Source: Panaeolus papilionaceus
Taxonomy: Eukaryota > Basidiomycota > Agaricomycetes > Agaricales
Assembly: GCA_015501605.1 (NCBI GenBank)
Contig: JADNRZ010000021.1
Span: 868,001-932,000, forward strand
DNA length: 64,000 nucleotides
Direction: 5' to 3'
The position numbers and the translations under genes were made by a program. The notes under the pieces were generated by a model, which ran no database searches, was not told the origin of the DNA, and worked only from the letters and a program-made list of their open reading frames with translations. Shown piece after piece: positions 34,011-46,004 of this stretch. The stretch's first letter is position 1. Every line of letters begins with the position of its first letter.

Positions 34011-35715
34011 TCATCAACCTCAAACCTCAACGACGCCTTCCCCCCAAACATTGCTCACAAACTTTGACCATCCAATTTTTTCCACCAACTCGATCGTTAT
34101 ACATTCTTCTGCGCATACAGACAGACCGTGATCCTGATTCCCCCCTGGTCGTGCTTTCTTAGAGCTGGGAACATGGTGGAAGTAAAGGTAGGTCCTTTTC
34201 CAATGCACATCACGCCGATCTCAAGTCGCTAATTGTGCTCGTCCAGGCGACTCTTCGTTTCCGACCATTAAGGTCTCCCATACCTTCTCAATCGTCGATG
34301 AGCCTATTCACGCCAATAGATGGAATAAGTCCTGGAGTCCAGTACGTATTCCTCAATATATCGACGGAAAAAAGTAAACATACTCATCGTTAGACGTGAT
34401 AATAGGGTATCGGACGCGCACCTCAACGCGCTTCGCCAGGTCCTGCCAATTGAGAGAAGTCATCCATATATGCGCGGTTGGAGGGTGAATTGGCGATATT
34501 GAGGAATGCGACGAGGGTCTGCTCATTCGGTGAGTAGCTCATGTCTTTTTTATTGAGTGCTGATTGATCCATTGCGGAACCTTCACAGGCGTCTCCTCGC
34601 ACAACGTCGCACTATGTTGAATTACCTTGCAACCTCACATCGCACTCTACTCCATGCTCAAACGCGCTGTCAAACCTTCTTCCACTCTGCGATGCGTATT
34701 CGTCATTCGTCTTATACCTGTACCTCCGGTAGACCCCACCTGCTACGTACAGTTTCCCCCGTCAGTCACGTTATCATCCATCGTATTCAACCCCGCCATG
34801 TCTGCCCTCCTCAATGCCGTCGCTCTACCTCTCACTTCATGGTTAAACCCTCCCACAGTTCGTTCACGACTATAAGACGCAGGGGCGAACTCGGCATATC
34901 CGACGTTTATTTAGGGAAGGTACGATGGGTGACAATGGACGACTGGATCTCGTGCTTGGTAGGTCTTCTAAACACATACCTACACGCTGTCTTGTTATCA
35001 TGTGCTGACGCAACCTTCTCTCTACCAGCTTCGCAAACTCGCATCCTCTTGTCTCTCACCTGTGGAACGCTTGAGAGCGCGATCTCTGCCTTGCGGATTG
35101 GCGCCATCTGGTTCATCGGTGGGTTTCCCGCTTATGCGTTGTTTTCCTTGGTGATGACGATGTTCATGATTGCTTTCATTCCTTTCAGGCTTCTCTCCGC
35201 TATTATACGCGTTGCTCCTTGTACCCTCACCTGCCCTCACCGATGGTGCTAACCAAAACGACGAATCTACACGACCTAGATCCAACGCGGTACATAGGAG
35301 ACTTTGATGAAGGACGAGGGATTTTTGAACATGGAGAGACGGATGTGGGTTCAGTAGCGTTTAGTACTAGCTATAACGTTAGGGGGCGCGAGGCGAAAAT
35401 TATATACGATATTGTATGATGAATCCAATGCATTCCGCTTTGAAACGCGATCGTGAAGAAGTCCGAATGTCGACAATGAGAACTGCAGAGACGAGAAGGA
35501 AATACGTCGGATTTGATCAAATCTGATCTATTTCTGTCATGGACACCGTGCTCGTCCCATGACTGATTAACAGGTGGAATGCACGAGGTAATCGCAGTGT
35601 GCAAAGACAGGCGCAGCCGCCCATCGTTTGTTTCTTCCTCCCATCATCTCGCGCACTTCGTCTGCTTGACCAGCATCTCTATATCTTTTGTTTTGCTACC
35701 AAATTCTGCACCACA

Positions 35716-37357
35716 ATGGCCAGTACTTCGAAGATGGAATACAAGAAGATCAAAGTCACTGGAACTGTTTCTGTTGAGCGAGTACACAGGGTACAACACC
35801 CTTGCCGGAGGGTGCTGTGAGTGCATGGGAATAGGTGATGTTACCACATGTTTCTAATCCTGTCCTGACCACAGAATTATGGGTCCAACAGGGGCAGGAA
35901 AGAGCTCCGTGCGTATTTATTATCCAGTACTACATGTCGAAAATTATACTCAGGATTTTGACTCCTGCTAATTTCGTTCTCCATGTCTAGTTTATCGAGG
36001 CCCTTGGCCTCAAGGGCTCCTTAAAGATATCCAGTAACGGTCTGGATGGATACACCCAGGCTGTATCCACCTACAAATTGAACAATGTCACTTGGGGCTC
36101 AGATGGTTATCCAATTTATCTTGTGGACTCACCTGGCTTCGCTGACACCAAAATATCGGAGATGGCCATTGTCTCCATGTTACAGAAATGGATGAAAGAC
36201 AATGATACGTGAGTCTAGCTTCTTCTGCTTACTGTTCTTGCTAATGAGATGTGTGCTTTATTAGTTATTTTTCTCGCATTTTGTACTTGACACCAATTTC
36301 AAGTACTCGCCTGCCTGGCAGCCAGCGGCAGGTGTTGAAAACCTTTCATGCCCTCACTGGTGTTGAAACAGCAAAGAATGTGATGATCATAACTACGATG
36401 TGGGACAATATTTGGGGTGAGAGTGCAACAAAGCGTGCAGAAGACAATTATCAGCAGCTTCAAAACAATATATGGAAGGTTATCACTTTCTCATTCATTT
36501 GTTTTCCATTAGGAGCTCACTTATCTATTCAGGAGTTCATTGAAGAAGGTGCTCAGATGTCACAATTCTACAACACACAGGAATCAGCATTGTCAATCCT
36601 AGATCAAGCTTTCCAAATGTCAACAGGTATCAACTTCTCCATTGAAGATCATCAAAGCAGCATCAATGGAAGTCCTTTTGAAGCCAATCTCCTCACTGAC
36701 CTCCAAGATCGAATCCAGAATCTCCAATCCCATATCCCCACCCTTCATGATGAGTTTGCTCATGCCGAAGCACAGTGTGACAGGCTGCTTCTCTCAACTC
36801 TTCACACAAGGATTCAAGAAGCCAAGGAGGACCTCTCTCGATTCCAAAAGGAGCTCAAAGATTCGGGACTCCTACCTCCTCCCCCTCCCCATCCTCTTGC
36901 CACACCTCCCCCTGGTACTGAACCTCATGGTAATATTCCCCAAGCCAACAACACAACATATATTCAGCAATCCAAAAATCCAGTTTTTGTATCTCCCCAG
37001 GAGCCCAAAGCAGCCTTACATGGTCAACAGGCAGTCAGGGAAAATAACACACCTGATTTCCCATCATCAACAACTGCTCTTTCACTTCCTCCTCTTGTCA
37101 CTCACATTCAGACTGTCCCTGATGCAACTCCAATCCCCAAAGTTGTTACTTCATCCATTCCTCCATCTGATTTGCAGCAACATACTCCACCAACTTGCAA
37201 TATTGCAACTCCCAGCATCTCTCAATCCATTGAGGAGGATGTCCAAGCTGAGGCACAACAGCCTACCCCAGTGCAGCATGCTCCTTGGCAATTTGCTTGC
37301 ATTATGCAGTTGATGAAGTGTTGGGGTGATGCTGTTGGTGAGTGTCATGATGCATGA
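35716..37357 (+). CDS. P-loop NTPase (G-domain, AIG1-like) copy 3, intact
   Basis: Exons are 35716-35816, 35875-35908, 35991-36208, 36265-36478 and 36533-37357, giving 463 residues with GT-AG introns and conserved phases. Residues 37-45 are GPTGAGKSS (G1), 91-94 DSPG (G3) and 161-165 TTMWD (likely G4). Residues ~190-300 are helical with a coiled-coil-like stretch (LTDLQDRIQNLQ). A Pro/Thr/Gln-rich linker of ~130 residues follows, and the end carries LMKCWGDAVGECHDA. The family likely binds GTP or ATP; its cellular role is unknown. Intron 4 is 54 nt and open, so an isoform with 18 extra residues is possible. The preceding sequence is the duplicated unit; the 3' flank matches that of copy 2. 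Confidence 0.85.
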
Positions 37358-38659
37358 GTACCTTGGTGAGTCATTAACCTGTTTTGTCTGCAATTGAATT
37401 GAAGTTATTTCCTGTATTTTGGTAATAGTGTTTGTCAGTGCAGGGAGAACACCAGGAGTTCAGACTGTTCAGTTGGATACTTCACCAAATTATAGACATT
37501 TTCCCTTCTCTCCCATTCTTCTTGCTTGTTTTACTCTTCCATCATTTCCCTCCCATGCTTCGTGGTGCATATAATTTCTTGCTAGTTTGAACACTCCTTT
37601 ATTCATGATGTATTTTTGTCCCTTTTGTATTGCTTGTTTCAGTTTCATTTCCACACTTTTCCAATATGTACATCCCTCACTCTGTGTCTGCTGTGATTCC
37701 TTTCGCTGTTCCTAATCTTGATATACTTTCAATTTTATGCATTTATTTACAGTGAGGCTCCATTGATAATTATATCAACACTCTCATCAGATGCACATAT
37801 ACATCGTGCACTTCGTTGCAACACATTGTTAGTCAGGTGAGTGAAAATGTCATGCTGAGTGTATTCAGCTTCTTGAAAGGAAGGTCATGGGTTAACATTG
37901 CTGTCAATTTCCTAGCAATACATTGAATTGAATGCAAAGAATGGACACACTCGTGTCGGATAGATGTCAGTGAGGTGACATTCACGATTGATGTGCAGTT
38001 GCCATAAGGAGGATCTGGATGGGTGGTGTGGCCATGTCAAATGTCGGTTCTTTCCCAACCAACACCACAACCAGCTTGATTGATTCATGGATCAACGACT
38101 CGATTCTCCTCCTGCATCCCACCGCCGAATTCACGTCTCTCACTCTAATTACAACTCATTTTGAGAGTCCAGCATCCCGAAAATAGGACATGTTATGCTG
38201 AAGGGAGCAATTGTTGTGCAGTTGATTATCTGAAAATTCTCGATTTTCTGGGTTTTATTTGCTGCGTTTGTGGTCATAGTTATGACCACTACAGTGCCTC
38301 GTTTTTGTGGTGTCATTTTCTGATGACCGTTAGTTCTTTTCACTCGCTATTCTCCTTTCTATGGCTAATGCTCGCTGTAGAGGGAAGGATCACATCTCCC
38401 CATCCCAATTCCTGCCCCAGCCCATCTCATTGTCGATCATCGCTGCCCACTTCATTCACCACTTGTCCACATGTCCCACAACATGTTCTCTGCACTTGTC
38501 CACCTGCCTGTCAGTGACATCACCTGCGACGATTGAGAGAGCACCTCATCTATCCGGTGACGACGACAGCGCATCTCTGAGTTGCGTGCCTCTGGACAAC
38601 GACAACTCTCTGGGTGGCTTCGGCTAGAAGTCACATAAAAGCATACGGTGGTGGCATTC
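37358..38659. other. 3' flank of NTPase copy 3; no gene seen
   Basis: 37358-37895 matches 26191-26730, and weaker similarity with 26.8-27.0 kb runs to about 38400. A 118-codon frame at 38161-38517 is not conserved in the other block and has no motif. The end abuts the LTR element at 38660; CATTC at 38655-38659 is its target duplication. Confidence 0.5.
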
Positions 38660-39229
38660 TGTTACGGTTGACTTGTTCAGCGCGTACGAGTCCGGCCGTA
38701 GAGTCAACAAGAACGAAGTTCGAAGGTGAAGTCGGAGTTGGTTTCGGTGAGTTACGTTAAAGTTCAAGAGTATCTAACTAAGAATGCCACTTCGAGTGAT
38801 CGCTCGATGGTATTGTCTTAGCAGAGAGCGAGTAAAAGAAGTCCAGTAGAAGTTATCGTTCTATTGTAGTTAAAGAACTAGCTAAAGAACATAGGGTATA
38901 ATACTGGGGTTTATATACGTAATGCTAATGGTCCGTGCGCGGTATAGGAGGTCTGTGCACGAAGTAAATAAGAGTCAGAGGACGGGGCAAAGGAGTCACA
39001 ATGGAACGTGTATGGGAATGTAGTAGAGAACGAGTCATAAATGTGGGAGAAGTGCGAGTCAGAGAATGGAGTATAATGTGGAGTGAGAGAAAGAAAAAGG
39101 TAAGAAGATAAGACGAGCTACAAGTACAAAGAGAGATGATAGTACACGAGATAAGATAATAGTCCGGATAAGATGAAGAAAAGATAGGGGCATAGTGATA
39201 AGACAAAAGACGAAAGATAAAGCGTAACA
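38660..39229 (-). repeat. 3' LTR of chromovirus 1
   Basis: 570 bp, matching 46005-46574. On the minus strand, TATATAAA at 38917-38910 lies 33 nt before TAGCTAGTTCTTT (38884-38872), the complement of the element's primer-binding site. Confidence 0.9.
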
Positions 39230-39260
39230 TTACCCCCTTTTTAAGGCTGATTGACCACAA

Positions 39261-40460
39261 TCAGGTGTTGATGTTATGGATAGCTTCGTCGCACATGTCG
39301 TCGTCGTAGTCGGAAAAGTCGTAGGCCCAGGTGCCGTCATCGTTGGTACTACTTCTTGGAGTCCATTGTTTGCTTGGTTTGTCGTTGGTCCAAGTAGTAT
39401 CCCAAGCGTTATTTCTTCCCCAAGGGTTGGAAGATCTCGACGATTTCTTCTTGTTCTTGCCTTTGTTGATTGAAGAAGGCAATTTCTTGGAACAATTAGT
39501 TGCGAGGTGGTTAGGGGCGTACTTCTTGCAGTGGGGACAGCGATATTTCGGGCAGTCTTGTCGAAAATGGTCTTCCGAGTTGGGGCAGGAACGACAGAGG
39601 TCTTGTCCTCTTTTCATTAAGCTGAGGACATGGCAGCGGGTGGTAAAGTCGAGGCCGTCGAACATTTTGTCGAGGGGTCGTTGAACGAGGTTTTCTAGAG
39701 TCGGGAAGTGAGCTTGTTGATAGGAGTAGTCATATAGGAAGGTTTTGTCGCGTTTGAAGGTGTAGAGGTCGTTGGGTTTGTAATGAGCGTATTTCGCTCT
39801 TTGGGCAGTGATGAGTTGCATGAGTCGATTGCGACAGACCGGGTTGTTGAAATGTTCGGCACAGAACGATTCGAATTGGGAACAACCAATGTTCCAATAA
39901 GTTGCGGCGGCTTTTTCGTGAGCGTTGATAGCCGAGTATAACTTTAGGACTTGTTCACGGGTTTGGGTGATATGACTGTCCATGGTTCGGATTGGAGATA
40001 GTAGGGCGTCGTTGAAAGGGAGTGTCCAAGCGAGAGTTTCGTAATCTTCTGAATCACGGAAGATATTGACGAACTCGTCAAAAGAGATGGAGGTGCGGTC
40101 ATGGGTGGTGCTTGGGGATTCTTTGGGGGATTCCCAAGCGGATGCATCGTCAGGATTGAGGGCGGCGTTGGTGGTGATAGTGTGGGCAGCGACAAGTGTT
40201 TTGAGGACGTCATTGAGGCCTTGGATTGCCGGGATCTTGGATTCTGAGTTTTTGCTTCTTCTTCGAGGATGCGGCCTCGCTGTTTTGCTTCGGCGATGAG
40301 GGTTTTGGTGCGAGCGATGAATTCGGTGTCGGACATGGATTGCGGGAAGACAGGGAAACGACGGTGGAGGATCCGAAAATGATCCTTGAGTGGGAGAGAG
40401 GATGCGGACAGCTTTGGGAGCGGTGGAAGATGAGGAAGTAGAGGCAGAGTTGGGAGTCAT
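39261..40460 (-). CDS. ORF3 of chromovirus 1 (zinc-knuckle protein), with a scrambled N-terminal patch
   Basis: The 399-codon frame is homologous to the 400-codon ORF3 at 49670-50872. Residues about 33-72 are unlike the homologue because base losses (three in total by hand alignment) throw the frame out and back; the rest reads colinearly. The two Cys/His motifs near residues 289-323 are kept (CRSCPNSEDHFRQDC, then CPHCKKYAPNHLATNC). The C-terminal region is Asp/Trp-rich. Because the patch lies in an Arg/Pro-rich frame-shifted stretch, the product may not be normal. Its role is unknown; see the element 2 entry. Confidence 0.65.
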   Translation of the reverse strand: MTPNSASTSSSSTAPKAVRILSPTQGSFSDPPPSFPCLPAIHVRHRIHRSHQNPHRRSKTARPHPRRRSKNSESKIPAIQGLNDVLKTLVAAHTITTNAALNPDDASAWESPKESPSTTHDRTSISFDEFVNIFRDSEDYETLAWTLPFNDALLSPIRTMDSHITQTREQVLKLYSAINAHEKAAATYWNIGCSQFESFCAEHFNNPVCRNRLMQLITAQRAKYAHYKPNDLYTFKRDKTFLYDYSYQQAHFPTLENLVQRPLDKMFDGLDFTTRCHVLSLMKRGQDLCRSCPNSEDHFRQDCPKYRCPHCKKYAPNHLATNCSKKLPSSINKGKNKKKSSRSSNPWGRNNAWDTTWTNDKPSKQWTPRSSTNDDGTWAYDFSDYDDDMCDEAIHNINT

Positions 40461-40509
40461 AGTAGAGTTTGGTTGTTGTTGCTGTTGAAAGAGCGGATTT
40501 GTTGGGGTT

Positions 40510-43500
40510 CTAGATAAGTTTGCGTCTTCTTTTATAGGCAGAAAGGATATCAGGGGCGTTGACTAGGTTGGCTTCTGGTTCCCAGGAATTATGAAATGGT
40601 GGGAAGTCTTTCCACGATACCATATATTCTCGGTTAGGTGGTTTCCCTCGGTGGCGAAGAATGGATTCGACTTCATATTCTTCTTCTCCGCCGATAAGGT
40701 CAGGTGGTGGTTCTGGGAAATTCGGTCCATGTTCTGGGGTTTCGTGATAGGGGTGAGAAGGTTAGCATGAAGACGTCGTGAATTTTCCAATAGAAGGAAG
40801 TCGAGCCTATAAGTGACAGGTCCTAAGACTTCGGAGATTGGAAATGGTCCTTGGCGTTTGGAGAAATTTTCTTATTGGTACCAAGTCTGAGGTTCTTCGC
40901 TTCTAGCCATACTTGTTGTCCGAGTTTGAAAGGTGTGTGAGGGTTTTACTGCGGGAGATCATGCGGTTTCTAGCGTGGTGTGAGCGGCAATTGCTTCTTG
41001 ACGCATTTGGACTAGGGATCCGAGTTTGTCTTCCACAGAAGGGTGAATGGAATGTTCGAAAGCGATCGGAATTTGAGTGGGGCTGGTTCCTAGCATGAGT
41101 TCGAATGGGGTATGTCGGCGGTCGGAATGTCGGCGACTATTGTGTGTGAATTCGAGGTGGGAGTGCATCGACCCAGTCTTCTGGGTTAGAGATACAATAA
41201 ATGGAAAGGTAGGTTTCGATTTCTTGGTTGTAGCGTTCTGTAGTGCCGTCGGTCTGGGGATGATAGGCTGTGGAGAGTCTGGATTCGATTTCGAGGAGTT
41301 TTAGGAGTTCTTTGAAGGCGTGTGAGGCAAATCTAGGGTCTCGGTCGACGTGATAGAGTCGGGTAGTCCAAAACGTTTGTAAAGGTTATCAAGTAGGAGT
41401 TTGGCGACGCCCTCTGAATTGATCGTTTTCGTGCAAGGTAGCAAAATTACCCCCTTCGTAAGGCCGTGGTCCACCACGGAAAGAATAGAATCAAATCCTT
41501 TAGATGGCGGAAGGTCGGTGATAAGATCCATAGATGTTTGGGCAAAAGGTTTAAGCGATTTTGGGGGTTCAATCGGAACTAGGGTGGGTCGTGTCGGGTT
41601 GCGATTGATCTTGAACTGTTGACAGGCGACGCATCCTTTGACGTACGACTTGATGAATTGTCGCATCCCAGGCCACCAGTGCGTGGCGGAGATGGAGTTG
41701 AACGTTTCCAGCTCTCCTGGGTGTCCAGCGGAAACAGTGTCGTGGAAATGGCGAACAATGGAGCGGCGTAGTTCATTATCTTTAGGGACGTAAACCTTTT
41801 CTTTGTAAAAGAGAAGTTTCCCATAGTCGCCTTCTTCGTAAGACCAGTCATTGAGGGAGGTTCCTGAAGATACGTTTTTGTCGGATAACAACAGTTCTAG
41901 CGCTTTTGTGGCGTCTTTGTCTAACGATTTGGCGGTCGCGATTCTTTCTTGAAGTTCGAGGTCAATGAGGTTGACAAATAGAGAGTCAGGGAGTACTGTG
42001 ATGTCTGTGTTTTCTTCGTTATCGCCTTCGGGGACTAGGTCAGGTCGTCGTGAGAGTGCGTCAGATTGAATCATTTTATCCCCTGGGGTGTGAACAAGGT
42101 TGAGATCATATTCGGATAAGATAAGAAACCATCGTGCTTGTCGGCCATTGAGCTTCTGAGGGGAGCGCCAATAGGTTAGGTTTTTGTGGTCTGAGAGAAT
42201 AGTGGTCGTGTGCGGAGATCCCAGGATATAATGTTTCCATTCTTCTATCGCGCGGATAATTCCGAGGAGTTCGCGATCGAAGATTTGATAGTTTTGTTCG
42301 GCAGGGGAGAATGATCGAGAGAGGAAGCAAACGGGGTGGCGTTTTCCATTGGCGTCTGTTTGAGTCAGGACTGCTCCATAAGCATACTGGGAGGCGTCGG
42401 ATTCTATTTGGAATGGTCGGTCGAGGTCAGGCATTGCGAGTACTGGTTCTTGGGAAAATCGTTCTTTCAGGTTGTCAAACGCGTTTTGTTGGGCTTCTCC
42501 CCATTCGAAGGGGTGTTCTTTCCTAAGGAGGTCGTTCAGGGGTCTGGCGATGTCGGAGTAGTGTCGGATGAATTTTCGGTAGAAGTTGCCAAAACCTAAG
42601 AATGATCGGACTTGTTTAAGGGTTTTAGGGGCGGGCCATTCTTTAATTCCGGCGAGTTTTGAGGGGTCCATGGAGATCTTGTTGTGTTCGATGATGAATC
42701 CTAAGTAGGCCACACTGGTCTTGGCAAACTCGCATTTTTCGGGTTTCAGATATAGGTCGTTGTCTTTCATAATCTGGAGTACTTCTTTGGTGTATCGTTC
42801 GAGGTCTTCTTCGTTGGTGGCGTAGATAAGGATATCGTCCATATAGATGATCACGTAACCATTGTCGATCTGTTTGATGAAGATGTTGTCCATCATCGAT
42901 TGGAACGTCGCAGGCGAGTTACAGAGGCCAAAGAACATGACCAAAGGTTCGAAGAGTCCGAACTTGGTCTTGAAGGCAGCTTTCCATTCGTCTCCTTCTT
43001 TGATCCGGATATTGTTGTAGCCCCATCGGACGTCGAGCTTGGTGAAATACTTGGCGCCTTTGAGTTTATCCATGAGATCGGTGACAAGAGGTAGTGGATA
43101 AGCGTTTTTGACGGTTCCTTCGTTCAGGTGACGGTAATCTTGGCATGGGCGGAGTTTGGAGTTGGCGTCCTTTTTTGGTACATAGAAGAATCCGGAAGCT
43201 TGAGGGGAGTCACTAGGGCGGATCGTTCCTTTTTTGAGATGTTCGTCGATAAACTCCTTAGTTGCTCTTTCCTGTTCCGGGTTGAGCGGGTAAACCTTAG
43301 ACGACTTCTCGATGAAATCGGGTTTGAGCTTGATTTCATGGTCCCATGGTTTGTGTGCAGGCAAGGTGTCGGAGGCTTCTTCTGAAAATACGGAGATCCA
43401 AGGATGGTATTGAGGGGGACGATGTCAAGGGGGTCGGAAGATTCTCGTTTCTTGTCGAATTTCTGGGCGAATGCTTGAGAATGGGTTAGGGCGGCGTGGA

Positions 43501-44158
43501 TCCAGGTTTCTTGGGTTTCTTCAGCAAATCCTTCTTTCATAAACGATGTTACGCGGTCGTCGGTTGTTGTTTCCATAGTGTTTGTTCGGTTCGTTGTCGT
43601 GTTCTTCCCCAGCATTAGCCTTACATGGGATTCTAGTGCGGCGATCGTGGTTTCGTCAGGATGGCGCGTCCGTTGGGTACCAATCGGGTATCTTGTTCCA
43701 GGTTTCTATTCGGTGGATCTCCTGATCTGTTTCTTCTTCCATGGAAGTCCTCCAGTTAAAAGAGCCGTTTTCCAGTCAATGTCGGGGTTCGTTTCTTGCA
43801 GCCACGGCAGTCCTAATATCATCTTCTGCCGTCCTAGTCCAGTCACTAGGAATTCCGTTCTTCTGATCTTTCCATAGATCTAATATCGAGGGTCGTTTTA
43901 CTGGTAATCGTTCCAGTCTTGTTGGGGTTCCGTCAACGTTTCGAACTCGTATAGGGGTGTCAAGGGGTGTCAAAGGGAGATGATGAGATCGGGCAAAGGA
44001 TTGGTCGATGAAGATTCCCGAGGCTCCGGAATCAAGAAGTGCATGGATAGAAAGGGGTTCGGCGGTTTTCTGAGTTTCACACAGATAGTCACAGGGATGG
44101 AAATAGTTTCATTGTGAGCTATCAAAGCGGAGCATACAGATATATAAGGGTCTGACGT
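40510..44158 (-). pseudogene. pol: pol of chromovirus 1, multiply frameshifted
   Basis: This is homologous to the intact pol at 50923-54588. The central part, 41301-43364, is open for 687 codons and holds RT with YMDD, RNase H, the HHCC zinc-binding motif and the first part of the integrase core. Frameshifts occur upstream (near 43411, 43670, 43756, 43880, 43921, 44083) and downstream (near 41345, 41146, 40978, 40938, 40865, 40793). The chromodomain region is out of frame. The start codon of the homologue is ACG here (44158-44156). All noticed indels are losses relative to element 2. Confidence 0.8.
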
Positions 44159-44172
44159 CGAGGCAGGGCCCT

Positions 44173-45863
44173 TTAGGCAAAATCCTGTTCTTGCATTTCG
44201 GAGGTAAAAGTGGCGCGTTCTTCTTCATTTAATTCGCTGTAGATGGCACGAATATGCTTGACGAATTCTTTCGGGTCTTTAGTGTATGAGTTGCTGATAT
44301 AGTTGTTCGGGGTCGTCCCATTTCTTCCTCCCGGTCCTCCAGGTCTAGTGCCTGGTCCTCCGGCAGAGGTCGTTCCATAGTTCTGTCGGTATCCTTGGTT
44401 TCCAGTGTTTCGGGTTGGGCAGTCGCGGGCAATGTGTCCTGGTTGGTGACATTTGAAGCATTCTCCTTTCTTGACGTGGTCGAGGCGTTCGGTTTCGGTG
44501 AGATTAATCTGCCTAGGTCGGGCGAAATTAAATCCCATCTGGTTAGACGTAAAGCGGCGAGGTGCTGAGTTCTTGGGAACGAAGGGATTGGTCTCTCTCC
44601 AGATCGCATCGGCTTCGGCTGCTCGGTCCATCCATTCTTGAAGGGTGATAGGGGATCGCGGTTAGTGCGGAGTTTGTTGCTGATCGCAGTTTTGAGGGAT
44701 CGGCGATACATCCTAACGATCTTCTTCTCATTTTCTCCAATAGGTTGTCCTCTTGGGGTTCGGGGGAATGTGTAACCTGAAAGGGTCATCAGGTTCTTGA
44801 ATGCTGTATTGTGTGCTTCAACTGTTCCAGTCTGTTTGAGGTCTTGGAGGCGGTCATCGGCTTGATCTTCTTCAAGGAGTATCCCAAAGTCTTGTTCGAG
44901 CTTATTGATAAAAGCTTGGAATGTTCCATAAGTGATCGGAGCACCGGTGCGTCTAGCAGTGTTGAATGCTTCCATGAGAAAGACTTTCTTCCAGTCCATG
45001 GCTTCTCGGTTCTCTTTCTCTCCTTCGCCGAACTGGGAAAGGACATAGGCGATCTTTCGTTCGTCGGTATCGTAGATGTGTCGGTTGATGAAGAGATAGT
45101 TGTAGCATTGGGTGAGAAAATCACGGAGTTTAGAGCGATTCCCAGTGAACGGTTCGGGAGCTCCAATTGATAATTCTTTCTGGCTGCGTGCTGGTGCGGG
45201 CGCGGGGACAACAATGTTTTGCGGTGGGTTTCCTCCTGGTGGATTGGGTCCTCCACCACCTCCTCCTCCAGGTGGTGGTGGTCCTCCTCCTGCTCCCCCT
45301 CCTCCGGTAGGTGGGAGTGGAGCGCCTCCTGGTCCTGCCGGGCCTCCTCCTCCTCCACCCGGGGGTGGTGGTGGTGAAGGTCCAGGTCTTCCTGGTCCTG
45401 GTCCTGAAGTTCCGGATCCTCCGGGCATTATTCCGGATGGTCCTCCTGACGGGCTATCGGACTCCTTTTTCTTTCCCTTGTCTGTATCTTCTGGTTGATA
45501 ACCCCATTCTCCTGGTTGAGGTACATAGGGTTCTCCTACTGAGAGCATTCCAGATGCGTCCGTCCTAAAGATGGATCCTGCAATATCTGCCATTGGGGAT
45601 GACATGTCACTGGCGTATCTGGAAATTTCGTGGGAAAGGACGGGGGTTCTGTTGATAGTAAGGTCTTGTTCGCGAGGATCTTGTGGTATTTCTGGTGTCT
45701 GGGTTCGTTCTTCTTGGCCTACTGGCGTTTCAGGCAGCTCGGTGGTCGTTCCGAGTTCGTCGATGGCTGTTATCGAGGTTTCTTCTTCTGGACGTTCTTC
45801 GTCCTTATCTGGGGATCTGGGTGTTGATCTGAGTCCGTGTCTCTGGGTAACTCTGGTGGTCAA
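44173..45863 (-). pseudogene. gag: gag of chromovirus 1, one frameshift
   Basis: The frame starts at 45863 and is colinear with the gag of element 2 through the Gly/Pro-rich region and the capsid-like segment (FTGNRSKLRDFL). At about 44650 a G run has four bases instead of five, so the frame leaves the gag phase before the zinc knuckle. The remaining gag frame, 44631-44173, is open and has CFKCHQPGHIARDC. It does not carry the internal stop seen in element 2. Confidence 0.8.
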
Positions 45864-45991
45864 GGATGGGGTTCTGACTATGCTTGAAGTCGATCCTGAT
45901 CTGAGTCGTCCGGGTTTGTTTGCCTTCGTGGGTGCCGTCTTGAGTATAGGTGGGGACTGTCGACGTCAACGACGGACAGTATACGTGGAGA

Positions 45992-46004
45992 TAGCTAGTT
46001 CTTT
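45992..46004 (-). other. Primer-binding site of chromovirus 1
   Basis: On the minus strand, AAAGAACTAGCTA directly follows the 5' LTR and is a perfect 13-nt complement of the predicted transcript start inside the LTR, the arrangement of self-primed Tf1-type elements. Confidence 0.65.

Larger units (their letters stand above)
31600..35600 (+). repeat. Duplicated 'unit' of block 2
   Basis: This aligns by eye with 21700-24660, interrupted by the MULE-like element at 32023-32997. The longest open frame, 34557-35252, ends with the hydrophobic segment IGAIWFIGGFPAY that is conserved in the copies at 28-294 and 24.1-24.36 kb. Upstream parts contain overlapping short frames with hydrophobic stretches (33.3-33.9 kb). 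No family is recognised. It leads directly into NTPase copy 3. Confidence 0.6.

Noticed and set aside
33667..34023. 118-codon minus-strand frame
   Set aside because: It runs across the TTCCC microsatellite and is not conserved in the unit at 22.8-23.1 kb.
45112..45498. Plus-strand Gly/Pro-rich frame opposite gag (also 55543-55917)
   Set aside because: It is the antisense shadow of the Gly/Pro-rich linker of gag; GGT/CCT triplets stay open on both strands.
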